Program-made: the position numbers and the translations under genes | Part shown: piece by piece, positions 1 to 10,296 of the stretch | How the letters are laid out: each line of letters opens with the position of its first letter | How positions within the stretch are numbered: position 1 is the stretch's first letter | The notes under the pieces: generated by a model | What the model was told of the DNA's origin: nothing | Databases searched by the model: none | The model's input: only the letters and a program-made list of their open reading frames with translations | From: Phytopythium helicoides | Taxonomy: Eukaryota; Oomycota; Peronosporomycetes; Pythiales; Pythiaceae | Direction of reading: 5' to 3' | Length of the DNA: 64,000 nucleotides | Assembly (NCBI GenBank): GCA_024867545.1 | Contig: JANFNE010000006.1 | Location: 1,572,001 to 1,636,000 of the forward strand

Positions 1-34
1 GCAGCGGCAGCAGCAGCAGCAGCGGCCGCGCCAT
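1..34 (-). CDS. Possible 5' end of a divergent gene leaving the left edge
   Basis: On the minus strand an ATG at 34 opens a frame reading M-A-R-P followed by a run of leucines, which looks like the start of a signal peptide. Only eleven codons are inside the window. The leucines come from a CAG/CTG-type repeat, so this could be chance. No function can be given. Confidence 0.3.
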   Translation of the reverse strand, partial: MARPLLLLLPL

Positions 35-582
35 CTCGAGCCTTCGCCTGGCAGGTGGGGGGCTGACGGAAGCTTCTTGAATGGATCCATAGGCGGAATC
101 TGGATACCTAACCGGCAGCAATGGCTGCATCCTCTCGACTAGGTATACCTATGGGGATGAATGCGGCAATGCGCGCGAAGCGGCAGGAGGCGGAGTGGCG
201 AGGCTGGTGGTGCGGCTGTGGTCGACGCGGGGGGCGGACACGCTGGTTGGTCATTCGGGCCTCTCGTCGATGGCGCAGCGGCGATGCCTCCCGCTCTTGT
301 CGCTTCCAGCTGGGCGTCGAGATTCGCGCGGATTTGCAGCCTCGAGCCGCGGCTATGGAGTCTTCGCGTGGACGAATCTCGCGGCCTCGACGCCATTGCT
401 CTCGGGTAATTTTCTGGTCGGCAATCACTACGAGCTCTCTTTTCAGCCGCCCCGTCCGACGCCGTGACGGCCGCGTTGCAGCAGTTGCAGCTGCACTTGC
501 CGACGCCACCATGTTGATGCTGTCAAAGTGGGACCACGTTACGTTACTGGCGACTCGCCGCGGCAACTACTTTTAGGAGCCC
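35..582. other. Gene-poor interval upstream of the AAA+/CCCH gene
   Basis: GC-rich stretch between the putative divergent start at 34 and the ATG at 583. Overlapping open frames occur on both strands (about 121-576 plus, 108-566 minus), but their products are arginine-rich and of no recognisable family. I treat them as chance frames. It probably holds the promoter and leader of the downstream gene. Confidence 0.45.
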
Positions 583-2583
583 ATGAGTGCCTCCGTGGCA
601 AAGAAGCACCTGGAGGGACATGAGTGGCGCGTGCGATTCGGCTTTTGGGATGAATTGGATGCGCTGTATAATTCGTTCGAACCTCCGAGAAAGCCACGGC
701 TTCCAGCCCAGCCTTACGACTCTGCCGCAGAATGGTCCGTCCTGAAGCAGGTAGACAAAGTCGAGAGGGCACTCACGCTTCACTTTGTCGACTTACAGGG
801 CAAAGCGTATCGTTCCGCTCGAGCCACGTGAGGTTCTAGGCAATTCAACTGCTGTTCAGTTTCTCGAAGGCATCACTAGTCGAGAAGCAGCTGCAACAAA
901 CTTCATTATCAGCGTGAGTCCTGGGTCCACCATTCCTCTGCCAGTAAGGTAGTTGACGGGTTATGAAAATGTTTCCATTCAGGGTGGGCCATGCACAGGC
1001 AAGCGGTCGTTTGTTGACCTGCTGGAGCATTCGATTCAGCAGCTGGACTCCCAGCATCCATGCAGATTCGCTTGCGTGGATGCGTCCAAGATCGAGTGCG
1101 CGATAAATTTGTTCCCTCAACATGGTCCTGTCCATCTAAAAGTGAGTGTTATCAATATGTTCTGCAGTGAGAAGGAGCTCATTGCGAAGCTTCAGGCTGC
1201 AACCGCACGGGCGGATAAGGATCGATCTCATGGTGGTGCGAGCACTCTCTTCTTTCTTGTCATGGAGCGATTTGAAAGGTGCGCCGAGACTACATTAACT
1301 CTTATATCGTGCGACACTGACTGAACGAATGATACACACTTCTCTGGTATAGCGTTGCGCCATCATTTCAACAGCATTTCTTGCTACCTGAAGTGATCAC
1401 CGCGAACTCAAAGAGCGTGTTTGTGATATTGTTGACTCGCCCTGATGCGTCCAAGATCCCTGAACAGCTTCGTCAGCTGTGTTCAAATGTGCACTTAAAT
1501 CCCCTGAAGCCAATGGACGTTCGCACAAAATTGTTAACCATTTGCAGCCGCGAGCGGGTATGGTTCGTTCTCAATAGCATCCAAGCAATATGAATGACAA
1601 CAACAAAATCGCTCGTGCAGATAGGATACCGGCGAGAAGGTTTAGAAGAGCTTGCCCGACAGTCTGACTTCAAGCTTGCTGCTAGCCTTTCACGGTTACT
1701 TCAAGCGTTCACATCGTATCAGTTTCTGACAGTCGAAAACGTACGAAAGCTACCTCCGTCTGTCAAGCCATCAATTGTGCGGAGAGTGTCTGGTAATTCG
1801 GCAGTATCAGCGTCACAGGCGCAGCCAGAAACTACATCCGATAAACTGCCATCACCGCAGTCTCGCTTGCTGCCATCGCCATTTGTGCCGCCTCCGTTTC
1901 CACTGTCGATAACCAAGATGTCAGAGCCTCTCCGGAGGTGCCCAAAATGCACGCTTTTGCCTCCGTGCTCCCATATCTCCTTGGCAAAGATGCATGAGCG
2001 AATCGAGCGAACGCGCAAGCTATACCCCAACGCAACAAAGGTTGGGACCATGAACACTTCTAGTATTCCGATATGCCCATCGTTTTTGAAACGTGGAGTC
2101 TGTGGCAACATTCAATCCATCGGTCGCTGTCGGTTTTCTCACCCACTTGATCTGCACGAGATTGACAAGAGCGGGCTAGCCCCGCGCTGCGCAGTGCACA
2201 CACTGTTGTTGCCATGCATGCATTGTGTAAATGTCAGCAAGCTGAAAGCGCTAGTAAAACAAGAAGGAAACGCAATCGTTGAACTAGAGCACCAGGTGCA
2301 ACGAGCCCGAAAACAAGTTGCAGATCTCGACACGGAGCGCTACCTATTCGCCCGCGAACACAGGAAAACAGTTAAGTGGGGCAATGCAAAGCGTGAAATT
2401 GAAGAACGCCAAAGTGCCCTGGACAGTCGATTTCAAAATGTTAAGAGCTCCATGGCCAAGATGATTGCCGAGTTGGGAGACCGACGGACGCATTTTGCCA
2501 AGCTACGCGATGACCTCGAACACGGAAGGAGCAAAGGGACAGGCAAAGGAAAAGGACGTGCCGACTTCACCGTCGCCAGTTAA
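583..2583 (+). CDS. AAA+ ATPase (clamp-loader/ORC-like) with CCCH zinc finger and coiled coil
   Basis: Multi-exon gene. Supported introns are 914-982, 1279-1352 and 1558-1620, all GT-AG and frame-consistent. At least one more intron between about 660 and 798 is needed to join the first ATG exon, and its borders are uncertain. The product has a Walker A-like motif GGPCTGKR just after 983 (R where S/T is usual), a hydrophobic strand LFFLVMERFE in the Walker B position, a LLTRPDAS segment near sensor 1, and a lid-like helix region EGLEELARQSDFKLAASLSRLLQ that resembles RFC/ORC proteins. The C-terminal half carries Cys-X7-Cys-X8-Cys-X3-His, a CCCH finger, around 2070-2140, then a coiled coil and a lysine/glycine-rich tail. 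Role is inferred only: nucleotide-dependent DNA or RNA handling. A diverged Walker A could mean weak or no ATPase activity. Confidence 0.65.
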
Positions 2584-2627
2584 GTTGAATACCTGAGCAA
2601 GCTCATCTACCTCTCGCGTTGTGGATA

Positions 2628-3206
2628 TCACTCGTTCCTGGTCACGAACTGCAGCCTCCGCGCGCCTTCACCAGCTGTGAGTGCAGCCTGCTGCATCTGC
2701 AGTTGCGCCTGGTAGTGGCGCGTCACTCTCGCCTCCTCACGCTTCCTGTGCTCAAGTGCCAGAGCATCCATAAACTCGTGCAGCGGCAATGCGTGCGGGT
2801 CGAACTTGCTCGGCTCAAAGTTGGACTGCATCTCGTCGATGCCGAAGTACTCGACCACCTTGTCTAGGATGTACGGGTTGCGCACCTCCTTGCGCGCCTG
2901 CAGACTCGTCTGGAAGTCTTCGCCCCGCTCTCTTCGCGCCTCCAGCAGCTTCGCGATGCGCTCCTGCACCTGTGGATCCACTGGTGCAGTAGACGCTGGT
3001 GGGACGCCAAAACGCTCCAGCGCCGCCTCGAGTTCCCGGATCTCGCTGTCGTCCGCGGACTCTGCTGGTGCTGGGCCCACAGCTGCAGGACTAGCGCTAG
3101 CTGCAGCGCCAACAGCAGACGCAGGCGCAGTAGTCGTGACCGCGGGCGCTGCCTGGGCGTCCTCCTCGTCCGACGACGACCCGTACTCGAGTCCCAGCGC
3201 GTTCAT
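2628..3206 (-). CDS. HCNGP/SAP30BP-like transcriptional regulator
   Basis: Single exon of 192 codons. The ATG at 3206 gives MNALGLEYGSS, matching the family's acidic serine-rich N-terminus; an upstream GTG is less likely. The middle is low-complexity alanine/proline. The diagnostic HCNGP block follows: ARKEVRNPYILDKVV, then FGIDEMQSNF and a FDPHAL motif. The family (human SAP30-binding protein, plant HCNGP homologues) is nuclear and linked to corepressor complexes and splicing. It is divergent from the SAP-RCC1 gene with about 146 bases between starts, so the two may share a promoter. It ends tail-to-tail with the AAA+/CCCH gene, 44 bases away. Confidence 0.85.
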   Translation of the reverse strand: MNALGLEYGSSSDEEDAQAAPAVTTTAPASAVGAAASASPAAVGPAPAESADDSEIRELEAALERFGVPPASTAPVDPQVQERIAKLLEARRERGEDFQTSLQARKEVRNPYILDKVVEYFGIDEMQSNFEPSKFDPHALPLHEFMDALALEHRKREEARVTRHYQAQLQMQQAALTAGEGARRLQFVTRNE

Positions 3207-3352
3207 CTCGCTCGCCACCGGCGAAATGAATCTATGATCCGTATAAACATGTTTGCTTTACCCCACCAGGCTCGAAAATAGTGTCTATTTGAACATGTTA
3301 TATAGGACCGCGGCTCGAAACGACGCGCAAATTGGCAGCGAGTTCGCTGAGA
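3207..3352. promoter_or_regulatory. Short divergent intergenic region, likely bidirectional promoter
   Basis: The 146 bases between two divergent start codons must contain both 5' leaders. No strong TATA box is evident, though the stretch is AT-richer than both genes. This is inferred from layout only. Confidence 0.45.
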
Positions 3353-5609
3353 ATGGCGGCGCCGGGCAATCCGCTGGACCGGTTGCGAGAGCAGCGCGCG
3401 GCGCGGCTGCTGGAGCTGCTGCAGAGCGACCTGCGAGCGCAGGTGCGCGTGGAGCAGGACGCGGCGCGGGGTGAGCGCAGGGACCGGCGCGCGCGGCGGC
3501 AGGCGAGGATCGCGCGGCTCGAGGACCCGGCGGAGCGGCAGCGCCTGTGGACGCGGGACACGCTGCCGTCGTTCGAGGGCGTGCCGATCCGCAGCCTGCC
3601 CAAGGCGCGCGCGTTCTGGGAGGAGGTGGATGTGACCACGTGGACCAAGGTGGAGCTGGACGCTGCGTGCGCGCTGCTGGACCTGCCTACGAAGGGCAGG
3701 AAGAGAGACCTGCTGGCTCGGATTCAGGACTGGGTGCTTGAGCCGGAGCTTACCGCTGAGCGACAGCGCCAGAAGCAGCGAAGCCACGAGTTTGATGCGA
3801 TGCTCGGTGAGTTCTTGTGCGGGTGTGGCTGTGTCGCCTTTGTGAGGATGCTCATGTGATGTAGCTACTGGAAGGGTGTTCGCGTTTGGAAGCAATTGCC
3901 ACGGACAGTTGGGGCTTGGGCATCGGAATGCGTGCAACACGCCAACGGAGATTGAAAGCTTTCGCGGGATGCGTGTGACTCAGGTGGAATCTGTGCGTGA
4001 ACTTTGTTCAGCAATGTACGGAATCGGAACCTGATTTTTTGTACTTTGGCGGCCCAGGGCTTTGAGGCGGATTTTACATTCGCAATCGCCGAAGATGGGC
4101 GTGTGTTTGCATGGGGTGGCGGTGGAAAAGCGTTTTTCAGCCGACATAGCACAAAAAGTGTGGCAGTAATGCCAGTCTCAACAAATACTATGCCAGTTGC
4201 TGACAACCCAAGTGAAGATTTACTGGAAGATGCGGACACGAAGAGTGTGAGCAAACCTCATGCCTCCTCGAATCTACCGCTTACGACAAGCTGCTTTTTG
4301 CTCCCTCAAGAGCTACCTGGTCTTTCCGCGATGTCTATTCGAAAAATATCGTGTGGACGCTCGGGTGGTCACATCGCCTTGATGACATCCTTCGATCAAT
4401 GCTATATATGGGGTACAGGGGAGTATGGGGAGAACGGCGTCGAAGTCCCTACTCCGGCGCATCTACAGTTACAACACGTGCAAACAATGGGGACTCATCC
4501 TGCCCGCGTCATTTCTGTCAGTGTGGGAAACGCGCACACCACAGCGGTAGCTAAGGATGGAGAGCTGTTTGCGTGGGGAGGCAATTGGAGTGGACAGCTT
4601 GGCGTGGGTGCGCTACGTAGAGGCGGAGTTCACGACAAGCGTCTTCGTTTTTGCTTCCCAGCTCCGACCGCCGTCGAATCGCTAAACGGCACCAAAGTCT
4701 TGCGAGTTTCTTGTGGCGCTGCGCACACGGGCGTTGTTTCAGCAGACGGGAATCTTTACATGTTTGGATGTGGTGATGGCGGACGGCTAGGACTCGGCTC
4801 TAACGACGATGCCACTAGTCCACAGCTAGTTACAGCTTTAGCCGACATGGTGGTCTTGGATGTCTGTTGTGGAAGCTGGCACTCGCTCTGCCTTGCGACC
4901 CAGAGGCACTCAAGCCGCCGAGCACCCGTCATTTCCGCAAGTCCGACGAAAAAGAATAGTCGAACTGCAGAACTACGTCTTGACGACGACGAAGGAGGTT
5001 ATGTCTACTCGTTTGGCAGCGGCCTCCAAGGTCAGGTAAGCCCAAGCTCGGCTTTTTTTTTTTCTTGGTGCTGGAATTGTCGGCTGACACCTTTAATTTT
5101 TTTATTCCCAGCTTGGGCTTGGGAAGCAAAAGACAGCGGCGCTACCGAGTTCGTCTACTTCTGCTAGCTTCCACTGACTTTATCTTATTACTGATCTCTG
5201 TCTGCGTGCAGCATGCATACCAGCGCTTCAGCTTCGGCGTGTGCGTTGCCGGTCGATTGCGACCTCGTCCCTTCACTGTTGCGCACTATCGACAGATGGC
5301 TTCCTGTACACCTGGGGTGATAACACAAACGGGTGCCTCGGACGCTCAGGCTCTTCCAACAATGGCGGCAGTGGCTCGTTCGCTGAGTTTAGTGAGCCTG
5401 ATGCAATCGATCCCGAGTCATATCGCGGCTACGGCGTAGGGCCAATTGTATCTGTGGCCGTCGGACGAAGCTTCACGGTGTTCGCCACAGGTCCGTTAGC
5501 TCGCAACGACGAGAGCCGACGAGACGAATTCCAGCAGCGAGGGCAGCTGAACGCATTAGATCGGGCTCTAGGCAGCGCCACAAGTAAACTGAGCCGATGG
5601 AGGTTGTGA
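3353..5609 (+). CDS. SAP-domain RCC1 beta-propeller protein
   Basis: The ATG at 3353 follows a non-ATG open frame. Exons fit introns 3807-3864, 3993-4057, 5036-5111 and 5149-5211, all GT-AG. The N-terminus is a basic arginine-rich helix, followed by a SAP motif (TWTKVELDAACALLDL...KGRKRDLLARI) at about residues 95-130. RCC1 repeats follow with the typical G-x-V-[FY]-x-[FW]-G signature: GRVFAFGSNCHGQLGLG, GRVFAWGGGG, GELFAWGGNWSGQLGVG, GNLYMFGCGDGGRLGLG, GYVYSFGSGLQGQLGLG and GFLYTWGDNTNGCLG. That is about seven blades. Known RCC1 folds act as Ran exchange factors or chromatin/ubiquitin adaptors. The SAP domain suggests DNA binding, which is inference. One propeller loop, around 4140-4300, carries a low-complexity insertion. 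Confidence 0.85.
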
Positions 5610-5896
5610 GCTTGCTTCAGGTCGGGGTTGAAGTGAAGATGGCTACACTATTTATCTACAGATAACGTAATCACATTCTGGAAAAATCCAAAAAAGAGAA
5701 CAGATAACAAGCGAGAAATCACGATTCTAGCCTCCCCGTATCTTGCCTTTGCGAGCTTTGAAGCGAAGAGGGGGGAACTGCTCCGCATACAAAAGCCAAG
5801 TGAAAGTGAAGGTCGGCGCCTGCCGAAGCGTCCAAAGCGCCTTTCTCCTCCTCGAGCACACGAGTCCACGCAGGAAGCGGCACAGCAGCAGCGATC

Positions 5897-7813
5897 ATGA
5901 GCACGGTGACGGTGAGCGTCAAGTGGGGCAAGCAGGTGTTCAAGGACGTGCAGGTGGACAAGGGCGCGCCCGTGGCGGCGCTCAAGGCGCAGCTGCTGTC
6001 GCTGACGAACGTGCCGCTGGAGCGCCAGAAGCTCATGAGCAAGGCGTGGAAGGGCATGCTCAAGGACGACGCTGACCTGGCGGCGCTCGACAAGCTCGTG
6101 GACGGTACCGCACTCATGCTCATGGGCTCGGCTGACGTCGTGCAGAAGCCCAAGGAGGAGGTGCGCTTCATCGAGGACATGGCCTCCAAGGATGTCGCTG
6201 CGGCGGGCGTTGTCTACCCCTGCAGGCCTCGTCAATCTTGGCAACACATGCTACATGAACGCCACGCTACAGTGCCTGCGCCCAGTCAAGGAGCTGCGGA
6301 CGGCGCTGCAGCAGGCGCCAGGCGGCTATGTCGGCCGACCTCGCCAACAACTTTTCGAGCGCGCTGCGCGATACGTACTCGCAGCTTGACGGCAGCGTCG
6401 ATAGCGTCACGCCCATGCTGTTCGTCTCGGTGCTGCGTCGCGCCTTCCCTCAGTTTGCGCAGCAGGCACCGCGCACGGGCGGGTACATGCAGCAGGACAG
6501 CGAGGAGTTCCTGTCCACGACGCTCACGACACTCCAGCAGACGCTCAAGCAGCCGGCGGGCGAGCTCAAGAGCTTTGAGGGCAAGACGGACAACATTGTT
6601 GACGCGCTGTTTGGCCTGGAGATGATTGAGAAGCTTGAGTGCGCCGAGTCGGATGTCGAGCCGCCCACTACAAAGAAGGAGAAGGCGCTCAAGCTCGTCT
6701 GCAACATCACCATTGAGACGAACCACGTGTCGGAGGGTATCAAGATCGTACGTACACGACTCTATCAAAAATTATCGACGCGATAACTGACGGCGAGCAT
6801 GCATGATAGGGACTCGAGGGCACGATCGAGAAAAACTCTGACGTTCTTGGACGCAATGCCGTGTGGAAGAAAACGCTACGGATCAATCGTCTCCCAAGTA
6901 CCTATGCGTGCAGTTCATGCGTTTCTACTGGAAGGCAACGCCTGAGAGTCGTGACCACGCTGGTGTGAAGTGCAAGATGCTTCGGGTACGGACATGCGGC
7001 AATCGATGCCCATCTGATGATGTGACTGACGAGTGTCGCTTGCTTTTCCTTTTGGTAGCCTATTAGTTTCCCTATGGTTCTTGATGTCTACGACTTTTGC
7101 TCGGACGATCTCAAGAGCACGATGAAGATTTCCCGCGACAAGTACGCTGGTTTTTTTTAATGCGGACTTTTTGATATTTACTCACCGTCGTGTTTGTGAT
7201 TTTCACTGTAGGAACGCTGAGCGAATTCTGAATGAGTTTAAGGACAAGGTAGGCTTGTGACACCTTATCTTGAGGGGCGAAGTGGGCGGTTAAGCTTAGT
7301 GTTTTGCCGATATTGCGCAGAAGCCAAGCGAGGCCGAGGAAAAGAAGGAGGAAACTGAAGACATGGATGTCATGTCAGATGGTGAGTCGGCTGAGCTGGA
7401 AGCTGCGCGCGCAATGTCTTTGGGAGCAAAGTCTCCTGGTCTCGGTCTTCCCGTCGACTTTCAGGTATGGCCCCATGTCGATGAGCTTGGAATCTGCGTT
7501 CAGAAATCGCTCACTTTTTTTTTTATGATTAGGGCAACTACGAGCTGTATGCAATCTTGACGCACAAGGGTCGATCTGCCGACTCTGGCCACTACATGGC
7601 TTGGGTTCGCCACGAAGGAGGTGAGTGGATTGGTTTTCACATCGTGTTTGCCGAAAGCTCTGGATCTAAATGACGCTGATTTGGTCGACAGACGACTGGT
7701 TCTGCTACGACGATGATGATGTGTCCCCGTGCAAAACGGAAGATATCCAGAAGCTCAAGGGTGGTGGCGATTGGCACATGGCGTACCTTGCTTTTTACCG
7801 CGCCAAGAACTAG
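5897..7813 (+). CDS. USP14: USP14/Ubp6-type proteasome-associated ubiquitin hydrolase, with apparent frameshifts
   Basis: An N-terminal ubiquitin-like domain (MSTVTVSVKWGKQVF...) is followed by a C19 peptidase. The Cys box is GLVNLGNTCYMNATLQC, the Gln/Asp region GGYMQQDSEEF, the His box SADSGHYMAWVRHEG, and the C-terminal Asp box FCYDDDDVS. In USP14/Ubp6 enzymes the UBL docks on the proteasome and the protease trims ubiquitin from substrates. Short GT-AG introns occur near 6747-6810, 6987-7059, 7142-7211, 7249-7320, 7465-7533 and 7621-7691. Two shifts do not fit introns: the frame changes by one base near 6205-6212 (between the UBL linker and the Cys box) and again at about 6327, inside conserved sequence. 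They are either assembly indels or real lesions. If errors, the enzyme is complete with all catalytic residues. It ends tail-to-tail with the ZZ gene. Confidence 0.85.
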
Positions 7814-8210
7814 GCATTTCAGCGTTCGTGGAGCAGCACGATACAACCACAGTAGCTGCTTTGACGCGAATACAGTGCGATGCGTAGCTCTGGCTTAGAG
7901 AAAGGAGAAGGGTGTGAGGTTCATATGAATAGCGACGACACCTCCGCGAACGGGAGATAGAACGTTCGGACATCAACAAGAGCAAAAGAGGAGCGTGAAG
8001 CGTCTCGTTCATAGTTACCATCTACTACTACCAAGCGGCAGCCTCCTTGGCGCTAACCTTGTTTTCTAATCTCATACTATGTACGAGCCAAGTGCAACGA
8101 TGGCAGCGAGGGGAAACCAGCCGAGGAAAAGAAGAATACATGCAGCATGCAGAGCCGAGATCATTGAGCTGATCTCCGAGTCGCCGCGTCCGAGCCAAAA
8201 TCCAGTCATC
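7814..8210. other. Convergent intergenic region
   Basis: Almost 400 bases between the stop codons of two convergent genes. It should hold both 3' UTRs. No further gene or convincing structured element is visible. Confidence 0.5.
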
Positions 8211-9604
8211 TTACATGGCGAAGCCGCCCGCGACCGACACACCGTCCACCCGCTGCGGGGTAATGTCGCTCGAAACCGAGTCGGACGCGTACGCCTCGTC
8301 CTCTTCGTTCTCCTGGCTCACCTGCGAGGCGGCCAGCTTGTCAGCGAGCGACATAGCGTCGAAACCAGTCGCCTGAGCAGACGACGAGACCGACGAGGAC
8401 GACGACGCCGTCGAGTGTGAGCGCTTGTCTGCATGTGAGGGAGACGGCGGCGGCGTGCTCGTCGGAGAATCTCCGGCAGGGCTCATGTACGGACTGGCGG
8501 GGCCAGGCGACGGGATCATGTCGCCGTTGCTCCGGGGAGACAGATCCGACTCGGTCTCGTCATCAGCCTGCTGCTTGGACGTGAACGGCGACTTGGAATC
8601 CTTGTCCGTGGCAACCCAGATACGCAAGGGTCTCAAGACGGCGACGAGATCCCGGCAGAGACTCGTTGTCAGCGTCCTGCGGGCAAATGATCCAAAAAAA
8701 ATGAGTCAGAACAAGGCAACAGTGTGAGGTGCAACGAGGGAGAGAAAACCTACCGGGCAGAACCACTCCATGCACACCTCGAGGTCCGTGCGCTCGGCGA
8801 GCACGGGCGTGAGCAGCTTGACGAGCGTGGCGCGCGTCTCGTTCTCTAGGTGGGGCACCTCGATGCCGCGCACCGCGAGCTCGTTGATGGGGCTGTTAAG
8901 CACGACGGCACAGATCCAGGTGGCGAGGAAGTTGAACTTGTCGACCTGGCCGCGACAGACCGTCTTGAGCAACACGTGGAAGACCTCCTCGGGCACCTTG
9001 CGCTTGCACTTCTCCGTGATCCGCCGCAGCGCAAAGTCCTCGCGCACGTCGCGCAGCAGCTTGGACTCCTCGTATCCGTGGATGCCCGTCTGGTAGCATC
9101 CCTCGCAGAGGCTGAAGTTGGGGCAGCGCGAGCACGAGTACATGTTGCCGACGATGGGGTCCATGCCGCATCCGTCGCAGAACGAGTCCTCGTTGACGTG
9201 CGTGGGCGGGAACTTGAGCGCGGCCACCTTCTGTCCGAGGAAGCGCGTGGCGGCCGAGACCTTGCTGGAGAGGCCCTTGTTGACGGGCTCCGCGGCGGGG
9301 AAGCCCACGAGCGAGGTGGTCGAGTCGCGGTCCATGCTGAGCGGCTCCGAGGCGAGCCAGAAGCGCTTGTTGTTCTTGACGATCTTGCGCTCGCCGTGGA
9401 TGACGCGCGTGCGCTCGCCCTCGAACACGGCGAGCTGCGGCCCGAAGAACAGGTGCTGGTCCACGGCGCCGGCCTCCTCGACGAGCTGCTTGTTGAGGTC
9501 AGGCCGAGCTCACGACGGACGGCCGCACAGGCGCCCGCGGCATCGCTGCCGTCCGAGGGAACCGACTTGCGCCCCATGACGCCCGGGAGTGAGAACAGCG
9601 ACAT
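8211..9604 (-). CDS. ZZ-type zinc-finger protein of unknown function
   Basis: Minus-strand gene. The last exon is 8211-8676 and the intron 8677-8753. The main exon encodes a conserved N-terminal region (QHLFFGPQLAVFEGERTRV) and a ZZ finger: FCDGCGMDPIVGNMYSC, then SRCPNFSLCEGCYQ and a terminal GIHGYEE with paired histidines. A helical region follows (VPEEVFHVLLKTVCRGQVDKF). The tail is serine/proline/aspartate-rich and likely disordered. The best start is the ATG at 9604 (MSLFSLPGVMGRK). Reaching the conserved frame needs a one-base shift or a short unrecognised intron near 9500; starting at the internal ATG at 9464 avoids this. ZZ fingers usually bind protein N-termini or histone tails. No specific role can be claimed. 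Confidence 0.7.
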
Positions 9605-10296
9605 GGCGTGGGGGAGGGCGGCGGAGGGCTGGAGGGCGAGAGCGCGAGGGCCGATCCGCGGGGAGGCGGCGGGGCGGCAAAGTGACCGTGAGTGACCTGG
9701 CGGATGGGGAAGGGAAAAGGAAAGCGCCGGGAATAGGCGTTTGCTGATAGGCGGAAAGGCGGGGCATCGGCGGTGTTTTGGCCAATGATGTCGTGGAATT
9801 AACCCTGATTTATTTGGGCTTCTCCAGTATACTGAATCCCAGACGATTTCGGGACGGGGGGTAGGGCGCGAAGGGACCCATTTCAGCCACTGAGCGATGA
9901 AAGCCGGCGCAGAACTTTGCGCCAATCGGGAGAGGATGGCTTACGCTGTCAGAGACAGCTTGTCTCGGTGCGATCGCTATCATGCGCCACTGTGCTGACC
10001 AGCGGTGCCACACCTTCCCGCAGCAGTTCGACCTTGATGGACGCACGGAGCAGTCGGTGGGGGGCGTTGCTTCCAGACTGTGGTCGAGCGGGCATCACGA
10101 GCCACTAGTGGTGCCCATCTGGGGCTTCTCGGCCGCGACAAGGAGCCATGACACTTCTGACGTGGCTTGTTACCAATTGTGCTGAACATGAACTGTGTAT
10201 CTGCGAGGTGGGACACGCCACGATGTGCCGTGCGATCGAAGTTGAAGCCACTTGGGAGTCTATTGGCTCTATCCCCTGTGTGGCAGAGCGAATGGC
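9605..10296. other. Intergenic region between two minus-strand genes
   Basis: About 690 bases. An open frame from the transporter reads through part of it on the minus strand, but only because the last transporter intron was not removed; the spliced product stops at 10297. The region should hold the ZZ gene promoter and the transporter 3' UTR. Confidence 0.5.

Noticed and set aside
108..576. Overlapping frames on both strands before the first gene
   Set aside because: No recognisable domain, biased composition, and mutual overlap; probably chance in GC-rich DNA.
9980..10296. Extension of the transporter reading frame
   Set aside because: It reads through an intron; splicing near 10364-10430 gives a short natural C-terminus ending at 10297.
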